A stretch of DNA of 64,000 nt from JAAYOS01 sp050950785. Its GTDB lineage: Bacteria; Bacillota; Clostridia; Oscillospirales; JAAYOS01. How positions within the stretch are numbered: position 1 is the first letter of the stretch; each line of letters starts with the position of its first letter. The notes under the pieces are model-generated. The model saw only the letters and a program-made list of their open reading frames with translations, was not told where the DNA came from and ran no database searches. Both the position numbers and the translations under genes were made by a program. Below, one piece after another: positions 52,653 through 61,122 of this stretch. The stretch is taken from the NCBI GenBank assembly GCA_050950785.1, contig JBMNIG010000023.1:1-64000 (forward strand). The letters are read 5' to 3'.

Positions 52653-54086
52653 ATGCAACCATTCAAAATCAATTTGCCCGACGAAGTTCGTTTTGCTATT
52701 GATGCACTCGAACAGCATGGTCATGATGCCTATGTCGTTGGAGGATGCGTTCGCGATTCAATAATGGGCAGAAAGCCTCATGATTGGGACATTACAACTA
52801 ACGCTACACCTGCTCGGATACAAAAAGTGTTTTCGGGTTTTCCTCAGGCTTTAGACGGTCTGAAACACGGTACTGTCACAATTATACTTGACCATAAACC
52901 TGTTGAAATAACCACCTATCGAATAGACGGTAATTATTCCGATGGACGCAGGCCTGACACCATAACCTTTACGTCCGATTTGATAGAGGATCTTGCACGT
53001 AGAGATTTTACTATCAATGCATGTGCATATGGTAGGGAAGGACTGATCGACCCGTTTGGAGGAGAGCATGACATAAAAACTCGATTGATCCGATGTGTAG
53101 GTGATCCTGTAAGCCGGTTTAATGAGGATGCACTTCGCATCCTTCGCGGCATGAGGTTTGCTTCTCAACTATCCTTTACTGTGGAAAATCAAACAAAAGA
53201 AGCTATGATGAAATGCACACCTCTACTCAAAAAAATATCACAGGAACGAATTACAGACGAACTATCAAAAACATTGATGGGGATAAATGTGCAAAATGTT
53301 CTAAATGAGTTTCGTGACGTTTTGCTTTTTTTAATACCTGAATTAGAACAGCTCTCATCGCTCTCCGGAAACGCGATCGACCACACCGACCTTTTGAGTC
53401 ATTCTATAAGAGCTATCGCCATTGCTGATCGTGACCTTGCCCTGCGTATAGCTTTATTGTTACGAGGCATTGGCAAATCGAATTCCTTAGACCACATAGC
53501 AACATCGGATGACAAGACATCATTGCCGAATATATCAGCTAAGTCCGTATCTGCTCAATCCGCCGAAACATCAGTAAAGGCTGTAGAAAAAATACTAAAA
53601 AGAATGCGTTTCCCAATACGAATCATAAAACAGGTAACTATTATTATTCGCTATGTCGATGAGTATATCGCTCCAACACCTGCCGGTGTTAAACGAATAT
53701 TGCGATATACCGGAATTGAACCCTTTAGACTTCTGTTAAAAGCAAAGCGCGCTCTTGCCTCATCAGAAAACTATCCGCCCGAACCGCCCGAAAGTTCAAG
53801 ATTTCACAATAAAACAAAACTCCAATATGATCCAAAACACCTCAATATGTTGAACTCTAAAGAGATAGATGCTCTTGAAAGTATCCTAGATACAGTAATC
53901 GAGCAAAACGCGTGCATATTTTTAAGTGATTTAGCAGTCAGCGGCAATGATCTTATCGCAGTCGGGATCCCTCAGGGCAAGAAAATTGGTGAAATCCTAA
54001 ACAGGCTGCTTGACCTTGTAATTGAAGGTAAAGTTGAAAATAAAAAAGACGCGCTCCTTGCTGAAGCACGCAGACTTATGCACTAA
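52653..54086 (+). CDS. cca: CCA tRNA nucleotidyltransferase with degenerate HD site
   Basis: A 477-residue class II nucleotidyltransferase that adds or repairs the CCA end of tRNAs. The catalytic head has YVVGGCVRDSIMGRKPHDWD (27-46) with the DxD pair, RRDFTINACAY, RFNEDALRILRGMRFASQL and the neck helix. In the HD region the family motif HDIGK reads RGIGK (271-275), so the metal-binding His-Asp pair is lost, although a His in HTDLLSHSIRA remains. The tRNA genes here already encode CCA, so repair is the likely role. It stands alone between a gene remnant and the convergent glyS. Confidence 0.92.
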   Translation: MQPFKINLPDEVRFAIDALEQHGHDAYVVGGCVRDSIMGRKPHDWDITTNATPARIQKVFSGFPQALDGLKHGTVTIILDHKPVEITTYRIDGNYSDGRRPDTITFTSDLIEDLARRDFTINACAYGREGLIDPFGGEHDIKTRLIRCVGDPVSRFNEDALRILRGMRFASQLSFTVENQTKEAMMKCTPLLKKISQERITDELSKTLMGINVQNVLNEFRDVLLFLIPELEQLSSLSGNAIDHTDLLSHSIRAIAIADRDLALRIALLLRGIGKSNSLDHIATSDDKTSLPNISAKSVSAQSAETSVKAVEKILKRMRFPIRIIKQVTIIIRYVDEYIAPTPAGVKRILRYTGIEPFRLLLKAKRALASSENYPPEPPESSRFHNKTKLQYDPKHLNMLNSKEIDALESILDTVIEQNACIFLSDLAVSGNDLIAVGIPQGKKIGEILNRLLDLVIEGKVENKKDALLAEARRLMH

Positions 54087-54289
54087 AATTATCTTTATCT
54101 TACAGTTTTAACAGAGAAAACTCCTTGCTCATGATATGCTCACTTTAGGGTAGACAGTAAAAATAGTAAAACTGTTTACCATAAGGATGAGTATATTTTT
54201 ATGGGAAGATCGAGCAGAGCATTTTGTTGATGAATAAATACTGAACTTGCCTATATTGTGTGAACGCAAAAGGACATGCCACAGAAATG

Positions 54290-54330
54290 AGGAAAGCAAG
54301 ACAACAGAACCGTCACCTTCTCATGGGAAA
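54290..54330 (-). repeat. dispersed repeat, TGACGGTTCTGTTGTCTTG (copy 4)
   Basis: On the minus strand TGACGGTTCTGTTGTCTTG (54297-54315) matches copy 1 at 34544-34562 in 18 of 19 bases. It lies in the space between cca and glyS. Confidence 0.6.
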
Positions 54331-54361
54331 AGAAAATAGCAAAACCCTCACCTTATCAACA

Positions 54362-54385
54362 AAGGAGCCCTAACAAGGGCTCCTT
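54362..54385. terminator. hairpin terminator between cca and glyS
   Basis: AAGGAGCCCT, loop AACA, AGGGCTCCTT: a perfect 10-bp stem, 14 bp past the glyS stop. The plus side is followed by GAATTTGATTTT. It probably serves both converging genes. Confidence 0.75.
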
Positions 54386-54398
54386 GAATTTGATTTTA

Positions 54399-55814
54399 TT
54401 AATAAGCGAGTCTTTCTTCAAGCCATGCTTCCAATTCGTCGATTGCTATACGCACTTGCTCCATTGAATCACGCATACGCACTGTGACACATTTGTCTTC
54501 CAACGAATCAAAGTCGAAGGTGATACAGAACGGAGTACCGATCTCGTCCTGACGACGATAGCGCTTACCAATGGAACCTGCTTCGTCATAGTCTACCATG
54601 AACTTCTTCGACAGAGCTTCGTAAATCGGAAATGCATCTTCCGAAAGCTTCTTGGACAGCGGCAGAACTGCTGCCTTAATAGGTGCCAGTGCAGGATGCA
54701 AGTGTAAAACTGTACGAACGTCGTTTTTCTCTGCATCGATCACTTCTTCATCATATGCATCGATCAGAAATGCCAGCATTACGCGGTCTGCGCCAAGGGA
54801 AGGCTCAACAACATATGGTATATATCTCTCGTTGGTTTCGGGATCGATATACTCCATTGATTCTCCGGAATGCTCTTGATGCGATTTAAGGTCGAAGTCG
54901 GTTCGGTCAGCAATTCCCCAAAGCTCACCCCATCCAAACGGGAATAGAAATTCAAAGTCGGTCGTTGCCTTGGAGTAGTGGCTTAGTTCCTCGGGGGAAT
55001 GATCACGCAGACGCAGATTTTCCTCTCTCATTCCCAGATCAAGAAGCCACTTCTTGCAGAATTCACGCCAATAAGAGAACCACTCAAGATCTGTGCCCGG
55101 CTTGCAGAAGAACTGCATCTCCATCTGCTCAAACTCACGGGTGCGGAACGTGAAGTTACCGGGTGTGATCTCATTTCTGAATGACTTTCCTATCTGAGCA
55201 ACGCCAAAAGGTATCTTCTTTCTTGTGGTCCTCTGAACATTCTTAAAGTTTACGAAGATGCCTTGAGCGGTCTCAGGTCTTAGATATATTTCGGATGCAG
55301 ACTCCTCTGTGACACCCTGGAACGTCTTAAACATCATATTGAACTTCCTGATATCGGTAAAGTCGGATTTGCCGCAGGAAGGACAGGGGATATCGTTGTC
55401 ACGGATGTATTTTGAGAGTTCCTCATTTGAGAAAGCCTCTACCTGCATGGATATGTCTTTTGCCGAGTTGTACTCTTCAACAAGTTTGTCTGCCCGATGA
55501 CGCATCTTACAGGACTTGCAGTCTATGAGAGGATCATTGAAGTTGACAACGTGCCCTGACGCAACCCAAACTTGCGGGTTCATAAGTATAGCCGCGTCGA
55601 GACCCACATTGTACTTGCTCTCCTGAACAAACTTCTTCCACCAAGCCTTTTTTACATTGTTCTTTAACTCCACACCCAGTGGTCCATAGTCCCAGGAGTT
55701 AGCCAGTCCACCATAAATTTCAGAGCCGGGGTAAACAAATCCACGATTTTTGCACAGAGCAACAATCTTGTCCATGGTCTTTTCGGTGTTTTTCATACCT
55801 ATTTCATCGCCCAT
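54399..55814 (-). CDS. glyS: glycyl-tRNA synthetase, dimeric (eukaryote-like) type
   Basis: A 471-residue class II synthetase that charges tRNA-Gly. Motif 2 is FRNEITPGNFTFRTREFEQME, motif 3 is GADRVMLAFLIDAY, and the N-terminal words SRGFVYPGSEIYGGLANSWDYGPLG-like are diagnostic of the single-chain type found in Firmicutes, Mycoplasma and eukaryotes. The anticodon-binding domain begins near LHPALAPIKAAVLPL. The ATG at 55812-55814 lies about 29 bases after the expected start of transcription; ATG at 55796 (MKNTEKTMDK) is an alternative, and neither has a strong ribosome binding site. No T-box leader fits in the 90-bp upstream gap. Confidence 0.95.
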   Translation of the reverse strand: MGDEIGMKNTEKTMDKIVALCKNRGFVYPGSEIYGGLANSWDYGPLGVELKNNVKKAWWKKFVQESKYNVGLDAAILMNPQVWVASGHVVNFNDPLIDCKSCKMRHRADKLVEEYNSAKDISMQVEAFSNEELSKYIRDNDIPCPSCGKSDFTDIRKFNMMFKTFQGVTEESASEIYLRPETAQGIFVNFKNVQRTTRKKIPFGVAQIGKSFRNEITPGNFTFRTREFEQMEMQFFCKPGTDLEWFSYWREFCKKWLLDLGMREENLRLRDHSPEELSHYSKATTDFEFLFPFGWGELWGIADRTDFDLKSHQEHSGESMEYIDPETNERYIPYVVEPSLGADRVMLAFLIDAYDEEVIDAEKNDVRTVLHLHPALAPIKAAVLPLSKKLSEDAFPIYEALSKKFMVDYDEAGSIGKRYRRQDEIGTPFCITFDFDSLEDKCVTVRMRDSMEQVRIAIDELEAWLEERLAY

Positions 55815-55849
55815 TCTATTAAAATCTTTGATCTCACTATAGTTCCTGT

Positions 55850-55878
55850 ATTATACGTTATTGGAACTTTCACGTCAA
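55850..55878 (-). promoter_or_regulatory. sigma-A promoter of glyS
   Basis: The minus strand reads TTGACG (55873-55878), 17 bp, TATAAT (55850-55855). Confidence 0.8.
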
Positions 55879-55904
55879 GTATATGGCAGTGTTGTATGCT
55901 TTTG

Positions 55905-58385
55905 TTAAGGTGCTTGAATATATATTTGGTCTGCATGATATTGATTTGGTTCTGATGAGCTTACTATTATAACACTATCTCCAAAAGCCAAATCTGATAT
56001 CTTCCCAGTGCTCACTGAAAAGTCCGATCCGACAATAAAAATGTCTGTATCCTTATCTGTCATATATGCTGTTGAGTTGACTACTACGATCCCGTCACCC
56101 ACGATCGATGCAGTACCTATCACATCATCATAAGGCTCAAAGGTGTATTCTCCCCATTCTGAAACGGTGTATCTATACAATCCCACCGACAAATCGCTGT
56201 TACTTTCGCTTACAGACAATGTTCCTTCCTTGCCATCCATAAATACAGGATATGTGTAGATAACTTCTCCTTTTGGAGAAACTGTCATAGTGGGTCCGTC
56301 TGTTACAAATACTATTTGCGATGTTGAGAAGATCTGTTTTGCAGAAATAAGAAAGACTACCTTTGCAATATTGTTCTCATGCACTACAGCTCCGCTTGAA
56401 ACTTCATATTCAGACATTTCACCAACGCCGATATATGTTTTTGCCGTATTCTTCTCCTGATCATAACTTACATAGACAGTCCTATTATCAGCATATATAC
56501 TCCCCTCAACAAGATTTGGGTTACCAAAATCAATGTTTCCACTCAGATTCGTCAGAGATACTTTTTCTGTTGATAGAGCCACAAAGCTATCTTCGCTGCC
56601 AATATCACTTTCACTCTCCCATGATGTAAATGAAGCAATCTTTCCAACTAAAAGGTTTTCATTAGGTGTATGAGCATCAAAATAGTTGTTAAGCTCGCTT
56701 TCCGACATGGACTTTATCAGCTTACTGTTTAAGCTTCCAACTCTTCTCACTCCAATTGTGCCGTCTTCAAACAGTAGCCTCACATAAGCAATCGGTTCAT
56801 AGTCGGGCCAGGAACCTACAGATGCTGCTGTCTCAAGTATATATGCGTATTGACTGATCGACTGCTCCTTAGGGATTGAAATAAAAACAATATTTCCGCC
56901 ACCATCCAGATAGAATGTCCGCTTCTTGTAGAAATTGTCGCCATCAGCGATCCAATCGGCAAATGTCACAGAGTCGGAGTTGCTGCCGTCAATATCATCT
57001 AATGCAAGTGATGATGCTCCGTATAAAATGCCGTTGATGGTTGCTTTTCCATATGCAGGTATGCACGAAGTCATTTCGCCATCAAAGGATTCGGCTTTTC
57101 GCACATTCAGCTTGCCTCCTACCTCATAGGCCAGCACAACATCTCCGACACTCAGGCTTGAAAAAGAAGTAACGTTTTTCGAGTTCCAGTTACCGGGAAT
57201 ACTGTCAAATTGAATGTTTCCCACTCCGGTTGTCCTTTTTACTGTCACAAAAGCAGCGACCTCAATAATTTTTATCATATAATCGACTTTGCCATCTCTG
57301 TCATTGTCAATGGCGGTGAGCTTTTCTCCTGCGCTGTTTGAATTGAACTGATCAAACAACGGTACGCCTAAAGATTTTGTAACGCAAACAGGAGCAGCTG
57401 TGTCAATTTTTAATCCGTTTTCAGAAAGCCAATAGCGCAGAGAACCATTATCCCTTTCACTTTTATCATTCAGGGCCGTGTATGTGGTGACAGTCTTATT
57501 TATAGGTCTCACGTTCGCCGCACCGTATATATTTGTAAGACTATTACCATTTGTATAAATTATTACCGCCTTTCCGATGTCTTCAAACTTAGTAGACACA
57601 CTGTATGTACCGGTTTTGCCTATTCCTCCTTCAGGCACTTCAATGGTTGTCTTTCCCCTAAGGTTTATATCAGTATCTTCGTTTGCAGTAACTACACCTA
57701 TATTTTTCTCGAGGTCAAAAAATTGTTTGCCGAATGTAGATTCTGAGAATATATGATTTTTGTTTCTGTCATAAGTGATCGTCCGGGAATCGATCATATT
57801 TTTTGTTAGTATCGCCGCGTCACCTCTAAGCACATAGGCATCGGGATTGCCGTAATATCCGGTAGTCAAACCCGCACTGACTGCTACATCGATAACGTTG
57901 AATTTCCAATATATATTATTTATAAAGCCCTCAATAACAGAATCATATCCAAGGGCTGCTAGCAGGATCTTCATATGCTCAATTCCTGTAATCAGTCCGT
58001 TGGGGTCAAACTTTCCATTTCCCTTCCCGGAGGCATATCCTTTTAGAACCAAGTAGTTGATATATCCAGCGCCCCAAAAGTCATCAGGCACATCTGTAAA
58101 TAGTGAGAAACCAATTTTTTTATATGAATCTGCATTGTCATCATATCCGGTCCTTGCGACATATATCAACTTGGCTGCCTGAGCCCGTGTCAGATATCCA
58201 TTCGGATCTATATTGCCGTCCTCATAGCCCTTCATTATTCCCAGACTACTCAACATTTGCAAAGACTCAATCGTCTCCGTTGATATGTTATCATCAAAAT
58301 TGGATATCGAACCTGATACGGCTGTTCCTATCTGAGTTATACATAGTATAAATGTGATAATAAGTGAAATGGCGCGCTTTGCCAT
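55905..58385 (-). CDS. S-layer homology (SLH) domain protein
   Basis: An 826-residue secreted protein. It has a signal peptide (about 1-26) followed by three SLH repeats (about 38-205): one around SLGIMKGYEDGNIDPNGYLT, one around LVLKGYASGKGNGKFDPNG, and a more diverged third around AGLTTGYYGNPDAYVLRG. SLH domains bind pyruvylated wall polymers, so the protein sits on the cell surface. The remaining 620 residues are beta-rich, with many short strands, no transmembrane segment, and I recognise no enzyme domain. It may be an S-layer or surface structural protein. It has its own promoter at 58469-58497. Confidence 0.85.
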   Translation of the reverse strand: MAKRAISLIITFILCITQIGTAVSGSISNFDDNISTETIESLQMLSSLGIMKGYEDGNIDPNGYLTRAQAAKLIYVARTGYDDNADSYKKIGFSLFTDVPDDFWGAGYINYLVLKGYASGKGNGKFDPNGLITGIEHMKILLAALGYDSVIEGFINNIYWKFNVIDVAVSAGLTTGYYGNPDAYVLRGDAAILTKNMIDSRTITYDRNKNHIFSESTFGKQFFDLEKNIGVVTANEDTDINLRGKTTIEVPEGGIGKTGTYSVSTKFEDIGKAVIIYTNGNSLTNIYGAANVRPINKTVTTYTALNDKSERDNGSLRYWLSENGLKIDTAAPVCVTKSLGVPLFDQFNSNSAGEKLTAIDNDRDGKVDYMIKIIEVAAFVTVKRTTGVGNIQFDSIPGNWNSKNVTSFSSLSVGDVVLAYEVGGKLNVRKAESFDGEMTSCIPAYGKATINGILYGASSLALDDIDGSNSDSVTFADWIADGDNFYKKRTFYLDGGGNIVFISIPKEQSISQYAYILETAASVGSWPDYEPIAYVRLLFEDGTIGVRRVGSLNSKLIKSMSESELNNYFDAHTPNENLLVGKIASFTSWESESDIGSEDSFVALSTEKVSLTNLSGNIDFGNPNLVEGSIYADNRTVYVSYDQEKNTAKTYIGVGEMSEYEVSSGAVVHENNIAKVVFLISAKQIFSTSQIVFVTDGPTMTVSPKGEVIYTYPVFMDGKEGTLSVSESNSDLSVGLYRYTVSEWGEYTFEPYDDVIGTASIVGDGIVVVNSTAYMTDKDTDIFIVGSDFSVSTGKISDLAFGDSVIIVSSSEPNQYHADQIYIQAP

Positions 58386-58468
58386 AGAGTTTTAGCCTCC
58401 CTGAAAATGATCGTATTATGCTATATACATTGATTTTTGGTTATGTAGTTGCATACACTACGCTCACA

Positions 58469-58497
58469 AATTTAGCACAACATAAAATTTACGTCAA
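58469..58497 (-). promoter_or_regulatory. sigma-A promoter of the SLH protein gene
   Basis: The minus strand reads TTGACG (58492-58497), 17 bp, TAAATT (58469-58474), leaving a leader of about 75 bases. The rest of the 58386-58713 gap shows no gene. Confidence 0.6.
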
Positions 58498-58713
58498 CAT
58501 TTTAAGGGATAATGTGGTGGTAATGGATACAACTTTCAGTATTTTTTGAACTTTTTTCCCTGATTTAAGTTGAATTAACACAAATCGGCTCACATTGTAT
58601 AAAGCTACTTTCAAAGGAAATACTGTTAATGTCTATAATGATCACTCGACAACCGGCAATATCGTGTGGTCATTGATACATTGACTATATATGCCGGAGA
58701 AAAGGAGCTTGTT

Positions 58714-59142
58714 ATGCAGGTAAAGGACTTGATGAGCTCGGGGGTTGTCTCTATCACACCCGAGGAAAACGCATCCCGCGCCGCGCGTCTTCTTGCAAGA
58801 CACAATATTGGGGCTCTTCCAGTGTGCTCTACTGATGGAAAAATCAAGGGTATAATAACTGACCGCGATATTGTACTACGTTGCCTTGCAGCCGACAGTC
58901 AGCCGGAAAGCACACAGGTAAGAGAAATCATGACTAAAAATGTTGTCACTGTCTCTCCGGAGGATGACCTAAGAGAGGCTTCAAGGCTTATGGCTGAAAA
59001 GCAAATTCGCAGGCTTCCTGTGGCTGAAGACGGGCATGTTGTAGGTATGCTTTCCCTTGGAGATCTTGCACGGACCCAACAGTTTGATATGGAAGCATCA
59101 AAGGCATTAAGCGAAATCTCTTCTAATATAAAAAAGCTATAG
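58714..59142 (+). CDS. CBS-domain pair protein
   Basis: A 142-residue protein that is almost entirely two CBS domains (about 1-58 and 66-122): VKDLMSSGVVSITPEENASRA then VREIMTKNVVTVSPEDDLRE, each followed by GxLPVxxxDG-like and DRDI- or LGDL-type ends. CBS pairs bind adenine nucleotides (AMP, ATP, S-adenosylmethionine or c-di-AMP) and sense energy state. ATG at 58714 is chosen over 58666 because AAGGAG lies 6 bases upstream. It stands alone, with a terminator at 59200-59232. Confidence 0.88.
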   Translation: MQVKDLMSSGVVSITPEENASRAARLLARHNIGALPVCSTDGKIKGIITDRDIVLRCLAADSQPESTQVREIMTKNVVTVSPEDDLREASRLMAEKQIRRLPVAEDGHVVGMLSLGDLARTQQFDMEASKALSEISSNIKKL

Positions 59143-59199
59143 ATCGCAAGGATCAAGCATTCTAAATTCCACCAACTACGTATTTAACATAAATGTCAT

Positions 59200-59232
59200 G
59201 ATCCCCCTGACCTAAAGTCGGGGGATCTTTTA
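59200..59232 (+). terminator. terminator after the CBS gene
   Basis: GATCCCCCTGAC pairs with GTCGGGGGATC (one bulged base), followed by TTTTAAG. Confidence 0.85.
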
Positions 59233-59299
59233 AGATTCTAGATTAGAAATATAACTCAATGTAATATGACCCCAAATAATTACGGTAATACAGCAAAAA

Positions 59300-59335
59300 G
59301 GATGAGAGCCGACTGCTAATAGTCAGCTCTCATCC
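59300..59335 (-). terminator. terminator after htrA
   Basis: On the minus strand GGATGAGAGC, an inner GACT/AGTC stem and GCTCTCATCC are followed by TTTTTGC. It lies 64 bp past the htrA stop. Confidence 0.85.
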
Positions 59336-59399
59336 TATTTAGAGAGGTGTCTTGGAGTCCAATATATAAAAAGTATTGGATGCGTGTTGTATGCCAGTT

Positions 59400-60887
59400 T
59401 TATGGAACTAAGAAAGATCCCTGGCTCATATCGATTACGGCTTCATCCATCAGCTCAAAAGTTATTTCCAGATATTTGCCGTTTCGATAAACTTTTACTG
59501 TAAACAGATCCCCGGCAACATATTCCTCTTTGATGCGATTGATCTCCGAAGCGGATTTGACTTCCTTGCCCTGTGCTTCAACAATAATGTCGTTTACCTG
59601 AAGCCCTTTCTTGTAAGCATCTGCCTCAGGATGAACATAGTATACCCCAACACCCTGGGGAACATTGAAATATCTTGCCTGGCTTTCGGAAATCGTCTTG
59701 ACATTTATTCCAATGGAAGGACGTCCTTTTACATAACCATACTGGATCAGTTCATCAATAATAGGCTTTGCTGTATTTGTTGGTATTGCAAATCCAAGTC
59801 CTTCTACATTTGTATAGTAGTCCTGCATTTTCAGGGTGTTAATCCCGATTACCTGTCCGTACTTGTTGATCAACGGTCCCCCGGAGTTTCCTGAGTTGAT
59901 CGCTGCATTGGTTTGAATGAGAGTCATTGTTCTCTCTTCAACAACAACATCGCGATTGATTGCAGATATTATTCCGTCTGTAACAGTACCCATAAGATCC
60001 AATCCCAATGGATTGCCGATGGCAACAGCCAAGTCACCCACTTTAAGAGCATCGGAGTCACCAAACTCTGCAGGGATCAGGTCGTTAGCTTCTATTTTGA
60101 TCACAGCAAGATCGCTTCGCTTGTCCCGTCCAACCAACTTGGCGTCATATGTTTTGCCGTTCATGAGAGTTATGCTGATGTTTTCAGCAGAATCTATGAC
60201 ATGGTTGTTTGTGATGATGTACCCATCGGAAGACATTATGATACCGGTTCCTGAATAGCTAGACGTTCCATAGAGAGAACGAACCGAGGAAACCACACCA
60301 ACAACTGATGGCATTACTTTTTCTGCAATCTCAGAAACAGTTAAGACAGCGCCGGACTCTCTTGCTACGGGCGTTGTTTTTGGAGCCGGAGGATCATTTA
60401 TCTCCAGTACCGGTCCGTTAGGATTGACTTCCCGTAGGGTGGTTGATTTATCTTTTTCTCCATTGTCGATGGGAGCATTTGGAACTGTGTTTTGATTTGT
60501 TCTTCTGTCTATGCGTTCAAGACTAAATACTATATCCCCATCACCAGGAACTATTTCATAGAACAGTGATAGAGTTCCCACAGTTCCGACAAGAATCGCT
60601 GCTACAATAAGAAGTGAAAATACCGTCCTAAGGCCCCGTGCACCACGACGACGTTTCTTCGCTGCGGGTTCCGATTGGACATAATTTATCGGACTTGGTA
60701 CTGATGTCGGGTCTTGGGATCTTTCATAGTTTCGATAATAGTATGTCGGTTGGTTGTCCTTTCGCATATCAAAAGAATCATTGCTATGAGTGTTCATATT
60801 GTCACTTGGAATGTTTCCCGAGTTATCATTCGAATCAGGGTCATTGGGGAAATTTCCGTAAGGGTTGTTATATTGATTTCCGCTCAT
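59400..60887 (-). CDS. htrA: HtrA/DegP-type serine protease
   Basis: A 495-residue envelope quality-control protease. The first 80 residues are a hydrophilic, Asn/Asp/Ser/Tyr-rich cytoplasmic tail; a membrane anchor follows (about 87-110). The trypsin-like domain has the triad His229 (YIITNNHVIDSAENI), Asp259 (KRSDLAVIKIE) and Ser335 (NSGNSGGPLINK). One PDZ domain (about 390-485, RPSIGINVKTISES onward) ends the protein. Length and order match Firmicutes HtrA, apart from the long Asn-rich tail. It is divergent from dnaA across a 235-bp space. Confidence 0.94.
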   Translation of the reverse strand: MSGNQYNNPYGNFPNDPDSNDNSGNIPSDNMNTHSNDSFDMRKDNQPTYYYRNYERSQDPTSVPSPINYVQSEPAAKKRRRGARGLRTVFSLLIVAAILVGTVGTLSLFYEIVPGDGDIVFSLERIDRRTNQNTVPNAPIDNGEKDKSTTLREVNPNGPVLEINDPPAPKTTPVARESGAVLTVSEIAEKVMPSVVGVVSSVRSLYGTSSYSGTGIIMSSDGYIITNNHVIDSAENISITLMNGKTYDAKLVGRDKRSDLAVIKIEANDLIPAEFGDSDALKVGDLAVAIGNPLGLDLMGTVTDGIISAINRDVVVEERTMTLIQTNAAINSGNSGGPLINKYGQVIGINTLKMQDYYTNVEGLGFAIPTNTAKPIIDELIQYGYVKGRPSIGINVKTISESQARYFNVPQGVGVYYVHPEADAYKKGLQVNDIIVEAQGKEVKSASEINRIKEEYVAGDLFTVKVYRNGKYLEITFELMDEAVIDMSQGSFLVP

Positions 60888-61007
60888 TATGATTCTCCTT
60901 CTTTGTTGAGTTTTTCTGCTGTTTGGCTGTATTTTATCAGTAATATTTTATTAATACATGAAGTTAATGTGAACTATTTATGAATCCCTCTGTAAAGTCC
61001 GTATTGC

Positions 61008-61036
61008 TTGCGGAAAGGGGCGGTTTATGCTATAAT
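61008..61036 (+). promoter_or_regulatory. sigma-A promoter of dnaA
   Basis: TTGCGG (61008-61013), 17 bp, TATAAT (61031-61036). The leader of about 80 bases contains the hairpin at 61066-61109. Confidence 0.65.
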
Positions 61037-61065
61037 TTCTGAAAGATTATATCGGTTCATGCGTC

Positions 61066-61109
61066 CTCCACGTGGAACGCTGAACCTTATTTATATAACA
61101 CACGTGGAG
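61066..61109 (+). promoter_or_regulatory. leader hairpin just before the dnaA start
   Basis: CTCCACGTG (61066-61074) is the exact complement of CACGTGGAG (61101-61109), a 9-bp stem with a 26-base loop. The 3' arm ends one base before the ATG at 61111 and includes GGAG, so folding could hide a ribosome binding site. Regulation is inferred. Confidence 0.4.
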
Positions 61110-61122
61110 AATGGAGCCTCGC

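Noticed and set aside
55815..55904. T-box riboswitch in front of glyS
   Set aside because: Only 90 bp separate glyS from the SLH gene, and the promoter leaves a leader of about 29 bases, too short for a T-box.
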